Below are positions 34,373 to 43,113 of a stretch of DNA of 64,000 nucleotides, in pieces. The stretch is from Marinobacterium aestuarii (lineage in GTDB: Bacteria > Pseudomonadota > Gammaproteobacteria > Pseudomonadales > Balneatricaceae): the NCBI RefSeq assembly GCF_001651805.1, contig NZ_CP015839.1, forward strand, positions 3,100,001-3,164,000, written 5' to 3'. Each line of letters starts with the position of its first letter. The first letter of the stretch is position 1. The translations under genes and the position numbers were made by a program. Below the pieces are notes generated by a model. That model saw only the letters and a program-made list of their open reading frames with translations. It did no database searches and had not been told where the DNA came from.

Positions 34373-36511
34373 GAAGAAAGACTGACTGCGGGCCGCCCGC
34401 TGACGCAGGCCCTCGGTCAGCTGGTAAAGCGCGCCGCAGGCTGCATGACGTTCGACCCGCTGGCAGAAGTCCGCCGCCCCCAGGCTGTCGATATAGCGCA
34501 GCGCGCCACCGCGAAAACGCGGAAAACCCAGTCCCAGGATCAGCCCCATGTCCACCTCGGCGGCAGAATCGGCGATACCATCTTCCAGGCAGCGCACCGC
34601 CTCCATGCACAGCGGAATCATCATGCGATCCAGAATGTCCTGGTCACTCAGTTCCAGTGCAGGCCCCTTGGCGGCATCAATCAGCTGCTGGGCCCTGGGT
34701 GCCGCCACCCGGGTGCGCCGGCCGCTGTCATCCACGCCGTATTCATAGAAGCCCCGACCATTCTTCTGCCCCAGGCAATCAGCCTCCAGCAGCTGCTCGA
34801 CGATGCAGACACCGTCGTGGCCCATACGCTCGGGGAAGCCTTCGATCATCACCTTGTCCGCGTGCACACAGGTATCCAGACCAATCACGTCCATCAGGTA
34901 AGCCGGACCCATGGGCCAGCCGAAGGCCTCCATCACCCGGTCTATGCGCTCGAAATCCACCCCGTCCAGCAGCAGGCGGTTAAAGCCGTTGAAATAGGGA
35001 AACAGAATGCGGTTCACCAGAAAGCCCGGGCAATCATTGACCACAATCGGGCTCTTGCCCATGGCGACCGCGTACGCCAGGGTGGTGGCCAGGGTCTGGG
35101 GGCTGGTATCACGACCGCGGATCACTTCCACCAGCGGCATAAGGTGCACGGGGTTGAAAAAGTGCATGCCGCAGAACTGCGCCGGGCGCTGCAGTGATTC
35201 GGCCAGTGAGCTGATGGAAATGGTCGAGGTGTTGGATGTGAGCACGGCATCCTCGCGCAGCCTGGACTCCACATCGGCCAGCACACTGGCCTTGATGGCG
35301 GCATTTTCCACCACCGCTTCCACCACCAGATCCACCTGATCGAAGCCCTGGTATTCAAGCGTCGGGGTGATGGCCTGCAGCACCCGGGTCTTGCCCGCCT
35401 CATCCAGCCGGCCTTTCTGGATCTGCCGATCCAGCAGCTTCGAAGCCGTAGCCGTGCCCAGCTCCAGCGCCTGGGGCTGAATATCCTTCATCAGCACCGG
35501 GGTACCACTGCTGGCGGACTGAAAGGCGACACCGCCCCCCATGATGCCAGCGCCGATCACCGCGGCCTGTTTCACCCCAGCACCCTGCTTGAGCGCATTT
35601 TTGGCCTTGCGCTTGAGCAGCTGATCGTTGAGAAAGAGCCCCACCAGGGCCTGGGCCGAATCACTCTTGAGCAGCTCAATAAAACCCTGCTGCTCGGCCT
35701 GCAGCGCCGCCTGGAAGTCCAGCGTGATATGACGCAGTACCAGCGCCAGCACCCTGGGCCCCGCCGGATACTTGGGGTCGAGCTTTGCGCCGAGTTTCCT
35801 GTCCAGCGCCGCCAGCTCGCGGTGCAGCGCATCGCTGGCCAGCATCGGCGCCTGCTTGCGCTGCCGCACCCGGTGCAGGTCAGAGCCCGCCTTGATCTTG
35901 TCGCGCAGCAGTTCAAGCGCACTCCCGTGCAGTGCATCGGGCTCGGCCACCGCATCCACCGCGCCCTGCTCCAGTGCTGCGCCGGCATTCTGCGCCCGGC
36001 CACCCAGCATCCAGTTCAGCGAGGCTTCAACCCCGATCAGCCGGCTCAGGCGCACCGTACCGCCCCAGCCCGGGAAGAGCCCAAGGCTGACTTCCGGCAG
36101 ACCGACCTTGCCATCACTGGCCAGCACGCGGAAGTCCGCCGCCAGGGCCATTTCGAAACCGCCCCCCAGCGCCAGACCGTTCACAGCCGCGACCGATACC
36201 AGCGGCAGGCTCTCGATCTCGCACAGCAGATCGTGCACCCCGGCCATCCAGGGCGCCAGTGCCTCCGCGCCCTGCTTGGAGCGATGGGCCAGCTCTGGTA
36301 TATCGGCACCGACGATAAAGTTGGGCTTGGCGCTGCGCAGCAGCAGGCCATCAATACCCTGGGCTGAGCGCAACTGCTGCACCGCCGCCTGCAGCTCATC
36401 GAATACGGCACTGGTGAGGGAATTCACCGATGCGCCCTGCACATCGAATACCAGCTCGGCGATGCCGGGCTCTACAACCTGCAGGCTGATGGCCTGTCCT
36501 TCATACATCAT
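34370..36511 (-). CDS. fadB: Fatty-acid oxidation complex alpha subunit (FadB)
   Basis: 713 residues from the ATG at 36511 (AAGGA upstream). N-terminal crotonase domain: NFIVGADIPELAHR, VNGLALGGGFEMALAADFRV, and LPEVSLGLFPGWGGTVRLSR (catalytic Glu). C-terminal 3-hydroxyacyl-CoA dehydrogenase: AAVIGAGIMGGGVAFQSASS, LTSNTSTISISSLAE, GMHFFNPVHLMPLVEVIRG and DCPGFLVNRILFPYFNGF. It hydrates enoyl-CoA and oxidises 3-hydroxyacyl-CoA in beta-oxidation. Usually fadA (thiolase) follows directly; here a structured repeat begins at the stop codon, so fadA has been separated or lies elsewhere. Confidence 0.94.
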   Translation of the reverse strand: MMYEGQAISLQVVEPGIAELVFDVQGASVNSLTSAVFDELQAAVQQLRSAQGIDGLLLRSAKPNFIVGADIPELAHRSKQGAEALAPWMAGVHDLLCEIESLPLVSVAAVNGLALGGGFEMALAADFRVLASDGKVGLPEVSLGLFPGWGGTVRLSRLIGVEASLNWMLGGRAQNAGAALEQGAVDAVAEPDALHGSALELLRDKIKAGSDLHRVRQRKQAPMLASDALHRELAALDRKLGAKLDPKYPAGPRVLALVLRHITLDFQAALQAEQQGFIELLKSDSAQALVGLFLNDQLLKRKAKNALKQGAGVKQAAVIGAGIMGGGVAFQSASSGTPVLMKDIQPQALELGTATASKLLDRQIQKGRLDEAGKTRVLQAITPTLEYQGFDQVDLVVEAVVENAAIKASVLADVESRLREDAVLTSNTSTISISSLAESLQRPAQFCGMHFFNPVHLMPLVEVIRGRDTSPQTLATTLAYAVAMGKSPIVVNDCPGFLVNRILFPYFNGFNRLLLDGVDFERIDRVMEAFGWPMGPAYLMDVIGLDTCVHADKVMIEGFPERMGHDGVCIVEQLLEADCLGQKNGRGFYEYGVDDSGRRTRVAAPRAQQLIDAAKGPALELSDQDILDRMMIPLCMEAVRCLEDGIADSAAEVDMGLILGLGFPRFRGGALRYIDSLGAADFCQRVERHAACGALYQLTEGLRQRAARSQSFF

Positions 36512-36722
36512 GATCGCATCCTTAAAGTCAGTCGTTGCCGTTAGTCGAGCGCCGGGGCAAAGCCGCAGCAGCACATTCAGCTGCCCGTCAGTCTGGATCA
36601 GCCAAGGGTGCGTCACAATGACAAACCCAGCCGTATAATTAACATATCCGGACAGCCTCCTTACCCAGACCTGCCCCATTGCGGCATAATCCGTGATCAG
36701 CATAGCCAATACGGACAGGCCC

Positions 36723-37730
36723 ATGAGCTCACCGCGTCATTCCATCTCGGTCCACTATGCCCGTACCTTTATTGCAGGGCTGGAACGCCGGGGTCACAAC
36801 TGCGACGAGATTCTGCAGCGGGCGGGCCTGCACCGCGACCTGCTCGACAATCCCCAGGTACGCATCACGCCCCATCAGCTCAGCGCCCTGGTGCAGCAAC
36901 TCTGGCAGACCGCGGACGATGAATTTCTGTGCCTGGGCACCCGCCCCTGCCGCTTTGGCATCTTCCCGCTTATGGCCCGCCAGGCGCTGTACGGTACGAC
37001 CTTGCGCTCGGTGCTACGACGCAGCTGCCACTTTTACAATCTGGTGTCCGAGGCGGTGGAGTTTGGCTTCGAAGAGTGGGATGACCGCGCCCGCCTCAGC
37101 CTGCGCCTGAGTGACCCGACGCTGGATACCGAACACAGCCTGTGTGAATTCCTGCTGCTAATCTGGCACCGCTTCCCCGGCTGGATGATTGGCCGGCGGG
37201 TGGAACTGAGTCGCATGTGCTTTACCCACGCCCGCCCGCGCCACGCCGCCGAATACCGCCTGATGTTCCCGGCGCCTGTGGCCTACGAGCAAGCCTTCAA
37301 CGGCTTTGAGTTCAGCCGCGATCAGCTCGATGCCCCCATAGTGCAGACGGTGGCCAACCTGCGCAGCTACATGAAACGCGCCCCGCTGGACTGGTTCAGC
37401 CGCCAGGCCTTCTATCCCATCTATACCCGCCGCGTGCTGGATCATCTTGAACGCGCCGACAGCCTGGCCAGCACCAGCATGCAGGACACCGCCACCGCAC
37501 TGCACATGACCAGCCGTACCCTGAGGCGCAAGCTCACCGACGAGGGCACCAACTTTCAGGATATTAAAGACGGCCTGCGCCGCGATACCGCCATCCACCT
37601 GCTGAGTCAGCCGAGTCTGCCGGTGTCCAGCATTGCCAGGGAACTGGGGTTTTCGGAACCCTCGGCGTTTACCCGGGCCTTTCGGCACTGGACGGGGGTG
37701 TCACCGAGCAGTTACCGCAAGAGGGGGTGA
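36723..37730 (+). CDS. AraC-family regulator (OruR/ArgR-like, arabinose-binding type N-domain)
   Basis: 335 residues from the ATG at 36723, divergent from fadB with a 211-bp gap. N-terminal domain of the AraC_binding 2 type (SVHYARTFIAGLERRGHNCD, VRITPHQLSALVQQLWQTAD) and a C-terminal double helix-turn-helix: LHMTSRTLRRKLTDEGTNFQ and SIARELGFSEPSAFTRAFRHWTG. Such proteins often control the adjacent catabolic operon, so control of fadB by a fatty acid or acyl-CoA is plausible but unproven. Confidence 0.85.
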   Translation: MSSPRHSISVHYARTFIAGLERRGHNCDEILQRAGLHRDLLDNPQVRITPHQLSALVQQLWQTADDEFLCLGTRPCRFGIFPLMARQALYGTTLRSVLRRSCHFYNLVSEAVEFGFEEWDDRARLSLRLSDPTLDTEHSLCEFLLLIWHRFPGWMIGRRVELSRMCFTHARPRHAAEYRLMFPAPVAYEQAFNGFEFSRDQLDAPIVQTVANLRSYMKRAPLDWFSRQAFYPIYTRRVLDHLERADSLASTSMQDTATALHMTSRTLRRKLTDEGTNFQDIKDGLRRDTAIHLLSQPSLPVSSIARELGFSEPSAFTRAFRHWTGVSPSSYRKRG

Positions 37731-37860
37731 GATGGGGATAGGGTACGGCAATCTTCCGCCATGCACGGCAATGCTCCGCAAGGCTGCGCAGGGGGCCCGT
37801 AGGGTGCTGATGAGCGCAGCGAATCGCACCGTTCACCACAGCGAATCGCACCCTTTACCG

Positions 37861-38005
37861 GTACGGTTCAACCACAGTTCAACCACATGGGTAACAGTTG
37901 AGTGCAATGACATGGGTGACACTTTGCTGGATTTTCAGGTGCTTAAGGTAGAGATAGATCCTTCGAAAAGTCCGGCATTACAATCAGATACGGTGACCTT
38001 CTGAT
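37861..38005. mobile_element. IS481-type element remnant 1
   Basis: Begins GTACGGTT and contains CCACATGGGTAACAGTTGAG and then ATGACATGGGTGACACTTTG, closely matching the right end of the complete IS481 element at 50872-52180 (CCACATAGGTAACAGTTCAG, then TAACATGGGTAACACTT). Beyond it the reverse strand reads KVTVSDCNAGLFEGSISTLS and a stop, which looks like the C-terminus of a related transposase. The element is cut at about 38010, where structured repeat copy 4 begins. The stretch 37731-37860 is otherwise empty apart from a small repeat GAGCGCAGCGAATCGCACC. Confidence 0.6.
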
Positions 38006-38010
38006 GTTCC

Positions 38011-38245
38011 CTGTTACGACCTCTTGGTCGTGTTACTTTCTTTGCACGCGCAAAGAAAGTAACCAAAGAAAGGCGCCCCCAAAGAAGCCTATTCGCTGCG
38101 CTCTGAGATCATTCGGCGGGCTGCGCTGAAGGTACATCCATGTACCTCATCGCAGGCGTAACAGTCCCTGTTACGCCCCTTCGGGCCAGTTCGCCGAATA
38201 ACCCCAGTGCTCGCCAGCTTCATAAGGGGGTTGGCCGTTCTGATG
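38011..38245 (-). repeat. Structured dispersed repeat, copy 4
   Basis: Reverse orientation, in the convergent gap between the AraC regulator and ilvY. External hairpins: ACGACC-TCTT-GGTCGT (38016-38031), replacing GCGCC-GGCGC of other copies by a different but fully paired stem, then the perfect 14-bp GTTACTTTCTTTGC/GCAAAGAAAGTAAC (38032-38063). Core: CTGAGATCATTCGGCG pairs with TTCGCCGAATAACCCCAG; GGTA-CATCCATG-TACC on CTGCG/CGCAG; GGCGTAACAG-TCC-CTGTTACGCC region (perfect 10-bp arms); GCCC-CTTC-GGGC. Ends near CTTCATAAGGGG and a short tail. Confidence 0.9.
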
Positions 38246-38348
38246 TATGGTAATAAAATCAACTTTGCGTGATGACTCCATAAAGCCCTGTCAGCGCCGC
38301 TTTTCCTTGCACCTCGAAACTTCGCCCCTCGAACCGTTCACCTCAAAA

Positions 38349-39236
38349 TCATTGCTCTGGAATCAGCGACCAGAAGGCGTTGACCAGGGGGTTGTTGAGG
38401 TTTTTCTTCAGTGCGAACAGGCCTATATCGTAGGGCTCGAGTTCTGGCTGCACGTCGAGGATGCGGATGCGATCCGCCATGGGGCTGTTTTTGAGTACGA
38501 TTTCGGGCACCACGCCTATGCCGAGCCCAAGGCTGACCATGCTGACGATGGCCTCGTTGCCTGCCACCTGGGCGTAGATGCGTGGGTTGACGTCCATCTT
38601 GTGGAACCAGGCGTCGATGCGTTTGCGGGCGATGCCGCCCTCGGACAGTATCATGGGCACCTGGGCCCAGTGCGCTGCTGAGGCAGGCGGAGTCAGGGGC
38701 ACATCCGGGTCGCTCTGTTTCAGGGGGGCGATAAAGCGCAGCGGCGAGACGGTGATGGGCTTGCATACCACCCCCCTTGGCAGAGAGCGGGGCTGGGCGG
38801 CGATGCTGATATCCTCTTCACCGGCGACGACCCTGGCGATGGCGTGTTCCGGGTCGCCGGTGTGCAGCTTGAGTTCTATATCCGGGAAGTCGTGACGAAA
38901 GCGATTGAGCAGGTCGAACAGGATGCTGTAAACGGCGGTCACCGAGCAGTACAGGCTGATTTCACCGTGCAACTGATCGGCCCCGCCCGCCAGTGCGTTG
39001 CGAATCAGGTTCCACTGCGAAATCGCCTCGCGGGCGTATTGCTGGAATGTCTGCCCCTCGTCGGTGAGGGACACGCTGCGGTTATCGCGCCTGAACAGCA
39101 TGACGCCGAGTTCGTCTTCCAGCTGGCGGATATTGCGCGACAGCGCCGACAGGCTGATATGGCAGGCGGCGCTGGCACGGCCAAAGTGGAGGCTGTCTGC
39201 CAGGGCGAGAAAGTGTTTCAGGGTGCGTATGTCCAT
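38349..39236 (-). CDS. ilvY: LysR-type activator of ilvC
   Basis: 295 residues, the usual IlvY length. The N-terminal domain MDIRTLKHFLALADSLHFGRASAACHIS through RNIRQLEDELGVMLFRRDNR is that of IlvY, and the gene is divergent from ilvC, as in E. coli, where IlvY activates ilvC in response to acetolactate and acetohydroxybutyrate. The effector domain has IAAQPRSLPRGVVCKPITVS and SMVSLGLGIGVVPEIVLKNS. Confidence 0.93.
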   Translation of the reverse strand: MDIRTLKHFLALADSLHFGRASAACHISLSALSRNIRQLEDELGVMLFRRDNRSVSLTDEGQTFQQYAREAISQWNLIRNALAGGADQLHGEISLYCSVTAVYSILFDLLNRFRHDFPDIELKLHTGDPEHAIARVVAGEEDISIAAQPRSLPRGVVCKPITVSPLRFIAPLKQSDPDVPLTPPASAAHWAQVPMILSEGGIARKRIDAWFHKMDVNPRIYAQVAGNEAIVSMVSLGLGIGVVPEIVLKNSPMADRIRILDVQPELEPYDIGLFALKKNLNNPLVNAFWSLIPEQ

Positions 39237-39483
39237 GGGGCTAGCTTAACCGTTATTGCAAAATATGGCACATGGTGTTGCGTTTATATCGATTTACGGA
39301 AGAAGGCATCTTCGCTACAGTAGGCCCACTAGATTTTCAGGCGATGCAGAGCTTCATGTCGAACTTGGGCGTATAATACCCCGCTTGATTCGATGCACTG
39401 CACAGCGTTTGCCTTGCGCAAGCCTGGTTTAACGTGTGGATTGTGCTGCTCTGGCAGCTGCTTACATAAACGGGAATTTCAAA
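39237..39483. promoter_or_regulatory. ilvY-ilvC divergent control region
   Basis: 247 bp between divergent starts. It should hold the IlvY operators and the ilvC promoter. I see an AT-rich stretch near 39257-39300 (TTGCAAAATATGGCAC, then GTTGCGTTTATATCG) but no dyad convincing enough to place an operator. Confidence 0.45.
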
Positions 39484-40959
39484 ATGCCAAACAATTATTT
39501 CAACACCCTGCCCCTGCGTGAGCAGCTCGAGCAACTGGCCAAGTGCCGTTTCATGGACATTTCCGAGTTTTCAGACGGCGTTTCCGCTCTGAAAGGCAAG
39601 AAAATGGTCATCATCGGTTGTGGCGCTCAGGGCCTGAACCAGGGTCTGAACCTGCGCGACAGCGGCCTGGATGTTTCCTACGCCCTGCGTCAGGCAGCCA
39701 TCACCGAGAAGCGCCAGTCCTGGAAAAACGCGTCCGAGAACGGCTTCACCGTGGGTACTTACGAAGAGCTGGTTCCTACCGCTGATATCGTTCTTAACCT
39801 GACACCTGACAAGCAGCACACTTCTGTCGTGACCGCTGTTATGCCGCTGATGAAACAGGGCGCCTGCCTGTCCTACTCCCACGGTTTCAACATCGTTGAG
39901 GAAGGCATGAAGGTACGTGAAGACCTGACCGTCATCATGGTTGCACCCAAGTGCCCGGGTTCTGAAGTTCGCGCTGAATACGTGCGCGGCTTCGGTGTAC
40001 CGACGCTGATCGCCGTTCACGAAGACAACGATCCCAAGGGTGAAGGTCTGGCTCTGGCCAAGGCATACGCCGTTGGCACCGGTGGCCACAAGGCCGGCGT
40101 GCTGATGTCCTCCTTCATCGCCGAAGTTAAATCCGACCTGATGGGCGAGCAGACCATCCTCTGCGGCATGCTGCAGACCGGCTCCCTGCTGTGCTTCGAC
40201 AAGATGATCGAAGAAGGCATCGATGCAGGTTACGCCTCCAAGCTGATCCAGTTCGGCTGGGAAACAGTGACCGAAGCCCTGAAATACGGCGGCGTGACCA
40301 ACATGCTGGACCGCCTGTCCAACCCGGCCAAGATCAAGGCATTTGATCTGTCCGAAGAGCTGAAAGTCATCATGCGTCCGCTGTACAACAAGCACCAGGA
40401 CGACATCATCGACGGCACCTTCTCCCGCACCATGATGGCTGACTGGGCGAACGACGACAAAAACCTGCTGGGATGGCGCGCTGAAACCGCCGAAACGGCA
40501 TTTGAAAAGACGCCGGCCGGCGATGTTGAAATCTCCGAGCAGGAATACTTCGACCACGGCATCCTGATGGTTGCCATGGTCAAGGCGGGCGTTGAGCTGG
40601 CCTTCGAAACCATGACTGCTGCCGGCATCGTTGCCGACTCCGCCTACTACGAGTCGCTGCATGAAACACCGCTGATCGCCAACACCATCGCGCGCAAGAA
40701 ATTGTACGAGATGAACGCAACGATCTCCGATACCGCCGAGTACGGTTGCTACCTGTACAACCACGCCTGCCTGCCGCTGCTGGCCGATTTCATGAAGGGC
40801 ATCAAGTCCGACGTTATCGGTCGCGGTCTACCGGTTGACGACAACGGTGTCGACAACGCCCGTCTGATCGAAGTCAACACCGCCCTGCGCAGCCACCCGG
40901 TTGAAGCTATCGGTGCTGTACTGCGCGGCCACATGGCTGACATGAAGAAGATTGTATAA
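39484..40959 (+). CDS. ilvC: Ketol-acid reductoisomerase, class II
   Basis: 491 residues, matching the long (class II) enterobacterial IlvC rather than the 330-residue class I. N-terminal NADPH-binding part: [39 protein letters not shown]. The duplicated knotted C-terminal domains contain [15 protein letters not shown] (Mg-binding Asp/Glu) and [19 protein letters not shown]. It makes dihydroxy-isovalerate and the isoleucine equivalent. Start at 39484 gives [20 protein letters not shown], the standard N-terminus; a longer reading from 39436 has no support. A strong terminator follows. Confidence 0.97.
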   Translation: MPNNYFNTLPLREQLEQLAKCRFMDISEFSDGVSALKGKKMVIIGCGAQGLNQGLNLRDSGLDVSYALRQAAITEKRQSWKNASENGFTVGTYEELVPTADIVLNLTPDKQHTSVVTAVMPLMKQGACLSYSHGFNIVEEGMKVREDLTVIMVAPKCPGSEVRAEYVRGFGVPTLIAVHEDNDPKGEGLALAKAYAVGTGGHKAGVLMSSFIAEVKSDLMGEQTILCGMLQTGSLLCFDKMIEEGIDAGYASKLIQFGWETVTEALKYGGVTNMLDRLSNPAKIKAFDLSEELKVIMRPLYNKHQDDIIDGTFSRTMMADWANDDKNLLGWRAETAETAFEKTPAGDVEISEQEYFDHGILMVAMVKAGVELAFETMTAAGIVADSAYYESLHETPLIANTIARKKLYEMNATISDTAEYGCYLYNHACLPLLADFMKGIKSDVIGRGLPVDDNGVDNARLIEVNTALRSHPVEAIGAVLRGHMADMKKIV

Positions 40960-41009
40960 GTCTTCTTGAGTGAGCGGCGCCTGCGGTACTCTGTAGCCGC
41001 CGCACACTA

Positions 41010-41043
41010 AAAAAGCCGGGACCTGTGTCCCGGCTTTTTTTTG
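41010..41043 (+). terminator. Intrinsic terminator of ilvC (bidirectional shape)
   Basis: A run of A, then GCCGGGACC-TGT-GTCCCGGC and eight T (to about 41043), 50 bp after the ilvC stop. Confidence 0.93.
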
Positions 41044-41108
41044 AACGCGTTTTTTCCAAAATGCCTTTTAAAGGCGCCTGACAAACACCCCTGGCTGGAT
41101 TCCCTCCC

Positions 41109-42551
41109 ATGACTACTCGCCGCCCTATTCACCTGGAAGCGCTTACGATTCAGTTTGATGAGCGTTTTCAGCTAAACAATATCAACTGGCAGATTGAGCC
41201 CGAACAGCACTGGGTCATCACCGGCACCAATGGCGCCGGCAAGTCCGCCCTGGCTGCCGTACTGGCGGGCGCCGGCGAGCGGGTCTCCGGTAACCTCAGC
41301 GGCCTGCCGGCGCGGGTCGGCGTGGTGTCTTTCGAGGCCCAGGCCGAGCTGATCGAGGCCGAACGCAAAAAGGATGACGCCGATATCCTCGATGTCATCT
41401 CCGAAGGCACCCCGGTGCATGAAATGCTGTTCAAGGACTGTGCCGACCCCGCGACTGCCCGCGACCTGGTGGCCCGTTTCAAGCTGGAGTACCTGCTGGA
41501 TCGCGCCTTCAGAAAGCTCTCCACCGGAGAATCGCGCAAGGTCATGCTGATTCGGGCACTGTCCAGCAATCCCGAACTGCTGGTGCTGGACGAACCCTTC
41601 GATGGCCTGGATGCTGACACCCTGTTGATGCTGCAAGGGTATCTGGCCACGCTGATCGAAACCGTGCCCATGGTGCTGGTACTGAACCGCTTTGATGAAT
41701 TCCCCGATTTCATCACCGACATCGCCTATGTCAACCAGGGCGAGCTGCAACTGCAGGTGAAGCGCGATGATCCCAGGGCCTATGCCGAGCTCTATCAGCT
41801 GCTGCACCTCAAGACCACCCAGCTGGCGGTGCCGCCCGCAGACCCTGAAACCGCCATCCCGGCGCTGGACCCAGCTCAGCCGCTGGTGCACCTCAATGGC
41901 GTGAGCATCAAGTACGATGACAAGGCGCTGTTCAGCGACCTGGACTGGACCATCAACCCCAACCAGCACTGGCAGCTGAGCGGCCCCAACGGCAGCGGCA
42001 AAACCGGGCTGCTGTCGCTGATTACCGGCGACCATCCGCAGTGCTACGTCAACGATATCTTTGTGTTCGGCTTCAAGCGCGGTAGCGGCGAGAGCATCTG
42101 GCAGATCAAGCAGTTTATCGGCTATGTCTCCAGTGCGCTGCAGTGGGAATACCGGGTGGGCACCAGCCTGCGCAATGTCATCATCTCCGGCTTTTACGAC
42201 AGCATAGGCCTGTACAGCAAGTACAGCGACCGTCAGCGCCAGATTGCCGATCAGTGGCTGGCATTGCTGGGCATGAGCCATCGCGCCGATCAGCCGTTCA
42301 ACAAGCTTTCCTACGGTGATCAGCGCCTGCTGCTGATCGCCCGCGCCATGGTGAAGCACCCGCCACTGCTGATTCTGGATGAGCCCTGTCTGGGGCTGGA
42401 TGACATGAACCGCCAGCTGGTGCTGGCACTGATCGAGAAGATCTGCGCCGGCACCGAGACTGCGGTGATCTACGTGAACCACCATCCGGAGGATCGGATA
42501 GAGGGGATCGAAAACTACCTGGCGCTGAACGCGCCCACACCAACTCAATAA
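41109..42551 (+). CDS. modF: ModF-like double ABC ATPase
   Basis: 480 residues with two ABC ATPase cassettes and no membrane segments. First: Walker A GTNGAGKS at residues 39-46, signature LSTGESRKV, Walker B LLVLDEPFDGLD. Second: GPNGSGKTGLLSLI, LSYGDQRLLLIARAM and LLILDEPCLGLDD. Organisation, length and the segments NDIFVFGFKRGSGESIWQIK and VIISGFYDSIGLYSKYSD match E. coli ModF (490 residues), associated with molybdate uptake or use though its job is uncertain. No modABC is nearby. Confidence 0.88.
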   Translation: MTTRRPIHLEALTIQFDERFQLNNINWQIEPEQHWVITGTNGAGKSALAAVLAGAGERVSGNLSGLPARVGVVSFEAQAELIEAERKKDDADILDVISEGTPVHEMLFKDCADPATARDLVARFKLEYLLDRAFRKLSTGESRKVMLIRALSSNPELLVLDEPFDGLDADTLLMLQGYLATLIETVPMVLVLNRFDEFPDFITDIAYVNQGELQLQVKRDDPRAYAELYQLLHLKTTQLAVPPADPETAIPALDPAQPLVHLNGVSIKYDDKALFSDLDWTINPNQHWQLSGPNGSGKTGLLSLITGDHPQCYVNDIFVFGFKRGSGESIWQIKQFIGYVSSALQWEYRVGTSLRNVIISGFYDSIGLYSKYSDRQRQIADQWLALLGMSHRADQPFNKLSYGDQRLLLIARAMVKHPPLLILDEPCLGLDDMNRQLVLALIEKICAGTETAVIYVNHHPEDRIEGIENYLALNAPTPTQ

Positions 42552-42593
42552 GACCAAAGCGCCCGGGCCTGTAAGGGGCCCGTCGTGTACGCC

Positions 42594-43063
42594 AGAGCAC
42601 TTTGATCTTACATCGATCCACTGCGATCGTTGAGATGAGATTAAGGTGACCCTGTTGGAGCCTGTGCAGGTTGGGGTATCGGAGTGGTTTGATGGCGCGT
42701 GTTGCGCCTTGCTGGCGCGTTACTGGCAAAGAAAGCAACCAAAGCTCTTTACCTTGAAGAATGCGCCCCGATGAAGCCTATTCGCTGCGCTCTGAGATCA
42801 TTCTGCGGGCTGCGCTGACGGTACATCCATGTACCTCATCACAGGCGCATCAGTCCCTGTTGCGCCCCTTCGGGCCTGATCGCTGAATGACCTCAGTGCT
42901 CGCCGGCTTCATAAGGGGGAAGCAAGAGCCGCCCTGATGTTTCGGTGGCAGTAGGCAACTAGAGCACTTTCCTCTTGCTTCCCCCCCATATCCGACCACC
43001 TCGAAGTAAGGAAGCACTCAAAGCAGCCCCGATCGACAGATAAGTGTTTCGTGAAAATGCTCT
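42594..43063 (-). repeat. Structured dispersed repeat, copy 5 (longest form, inverted ends)
   Basis: Between convergent modF and the helicase gene. It starts AGAGCACTTTGAT (42594) and ends ATGAAA-type AAAATGCTCT (43054-43063), giving terminal inverted repeats AGAGCAYTTT. An internal AGAGCACTTT at 42961 marks the start of a separate ~103-bp module (42961-43063) that itself begins AGAGCACTTT and ends AAAATGCTCT. Core 42764-42915: second stem CTGAGATCATTCTGCG with CGCTGAATGACCTCAG; GGTA-CATCCATG-TACC; GCATCAG-TCC-CTGTTGC; GCCC-CTTC-GGGC. The long external hairpin is degraded here (TTACTGGCAAAGAAAGCAA), while GCGCC-TTGCT-GGCGC is intact. Confidence 0.9.
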
Positions 43064-43113
43064 AGGTTGTCCTGCTCAATCCAATCTAGCTATCAGCTAT
43101 CAGCTACTGGCTA

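Noticed and set aside
34253-35197. Forward ORF beginning MLSLVTFFARAKKVTRQQGA
   Set aside because: It starts inside the external hairpin of repeat copy 3 and then runs antisense through fadB; no family resemblance.
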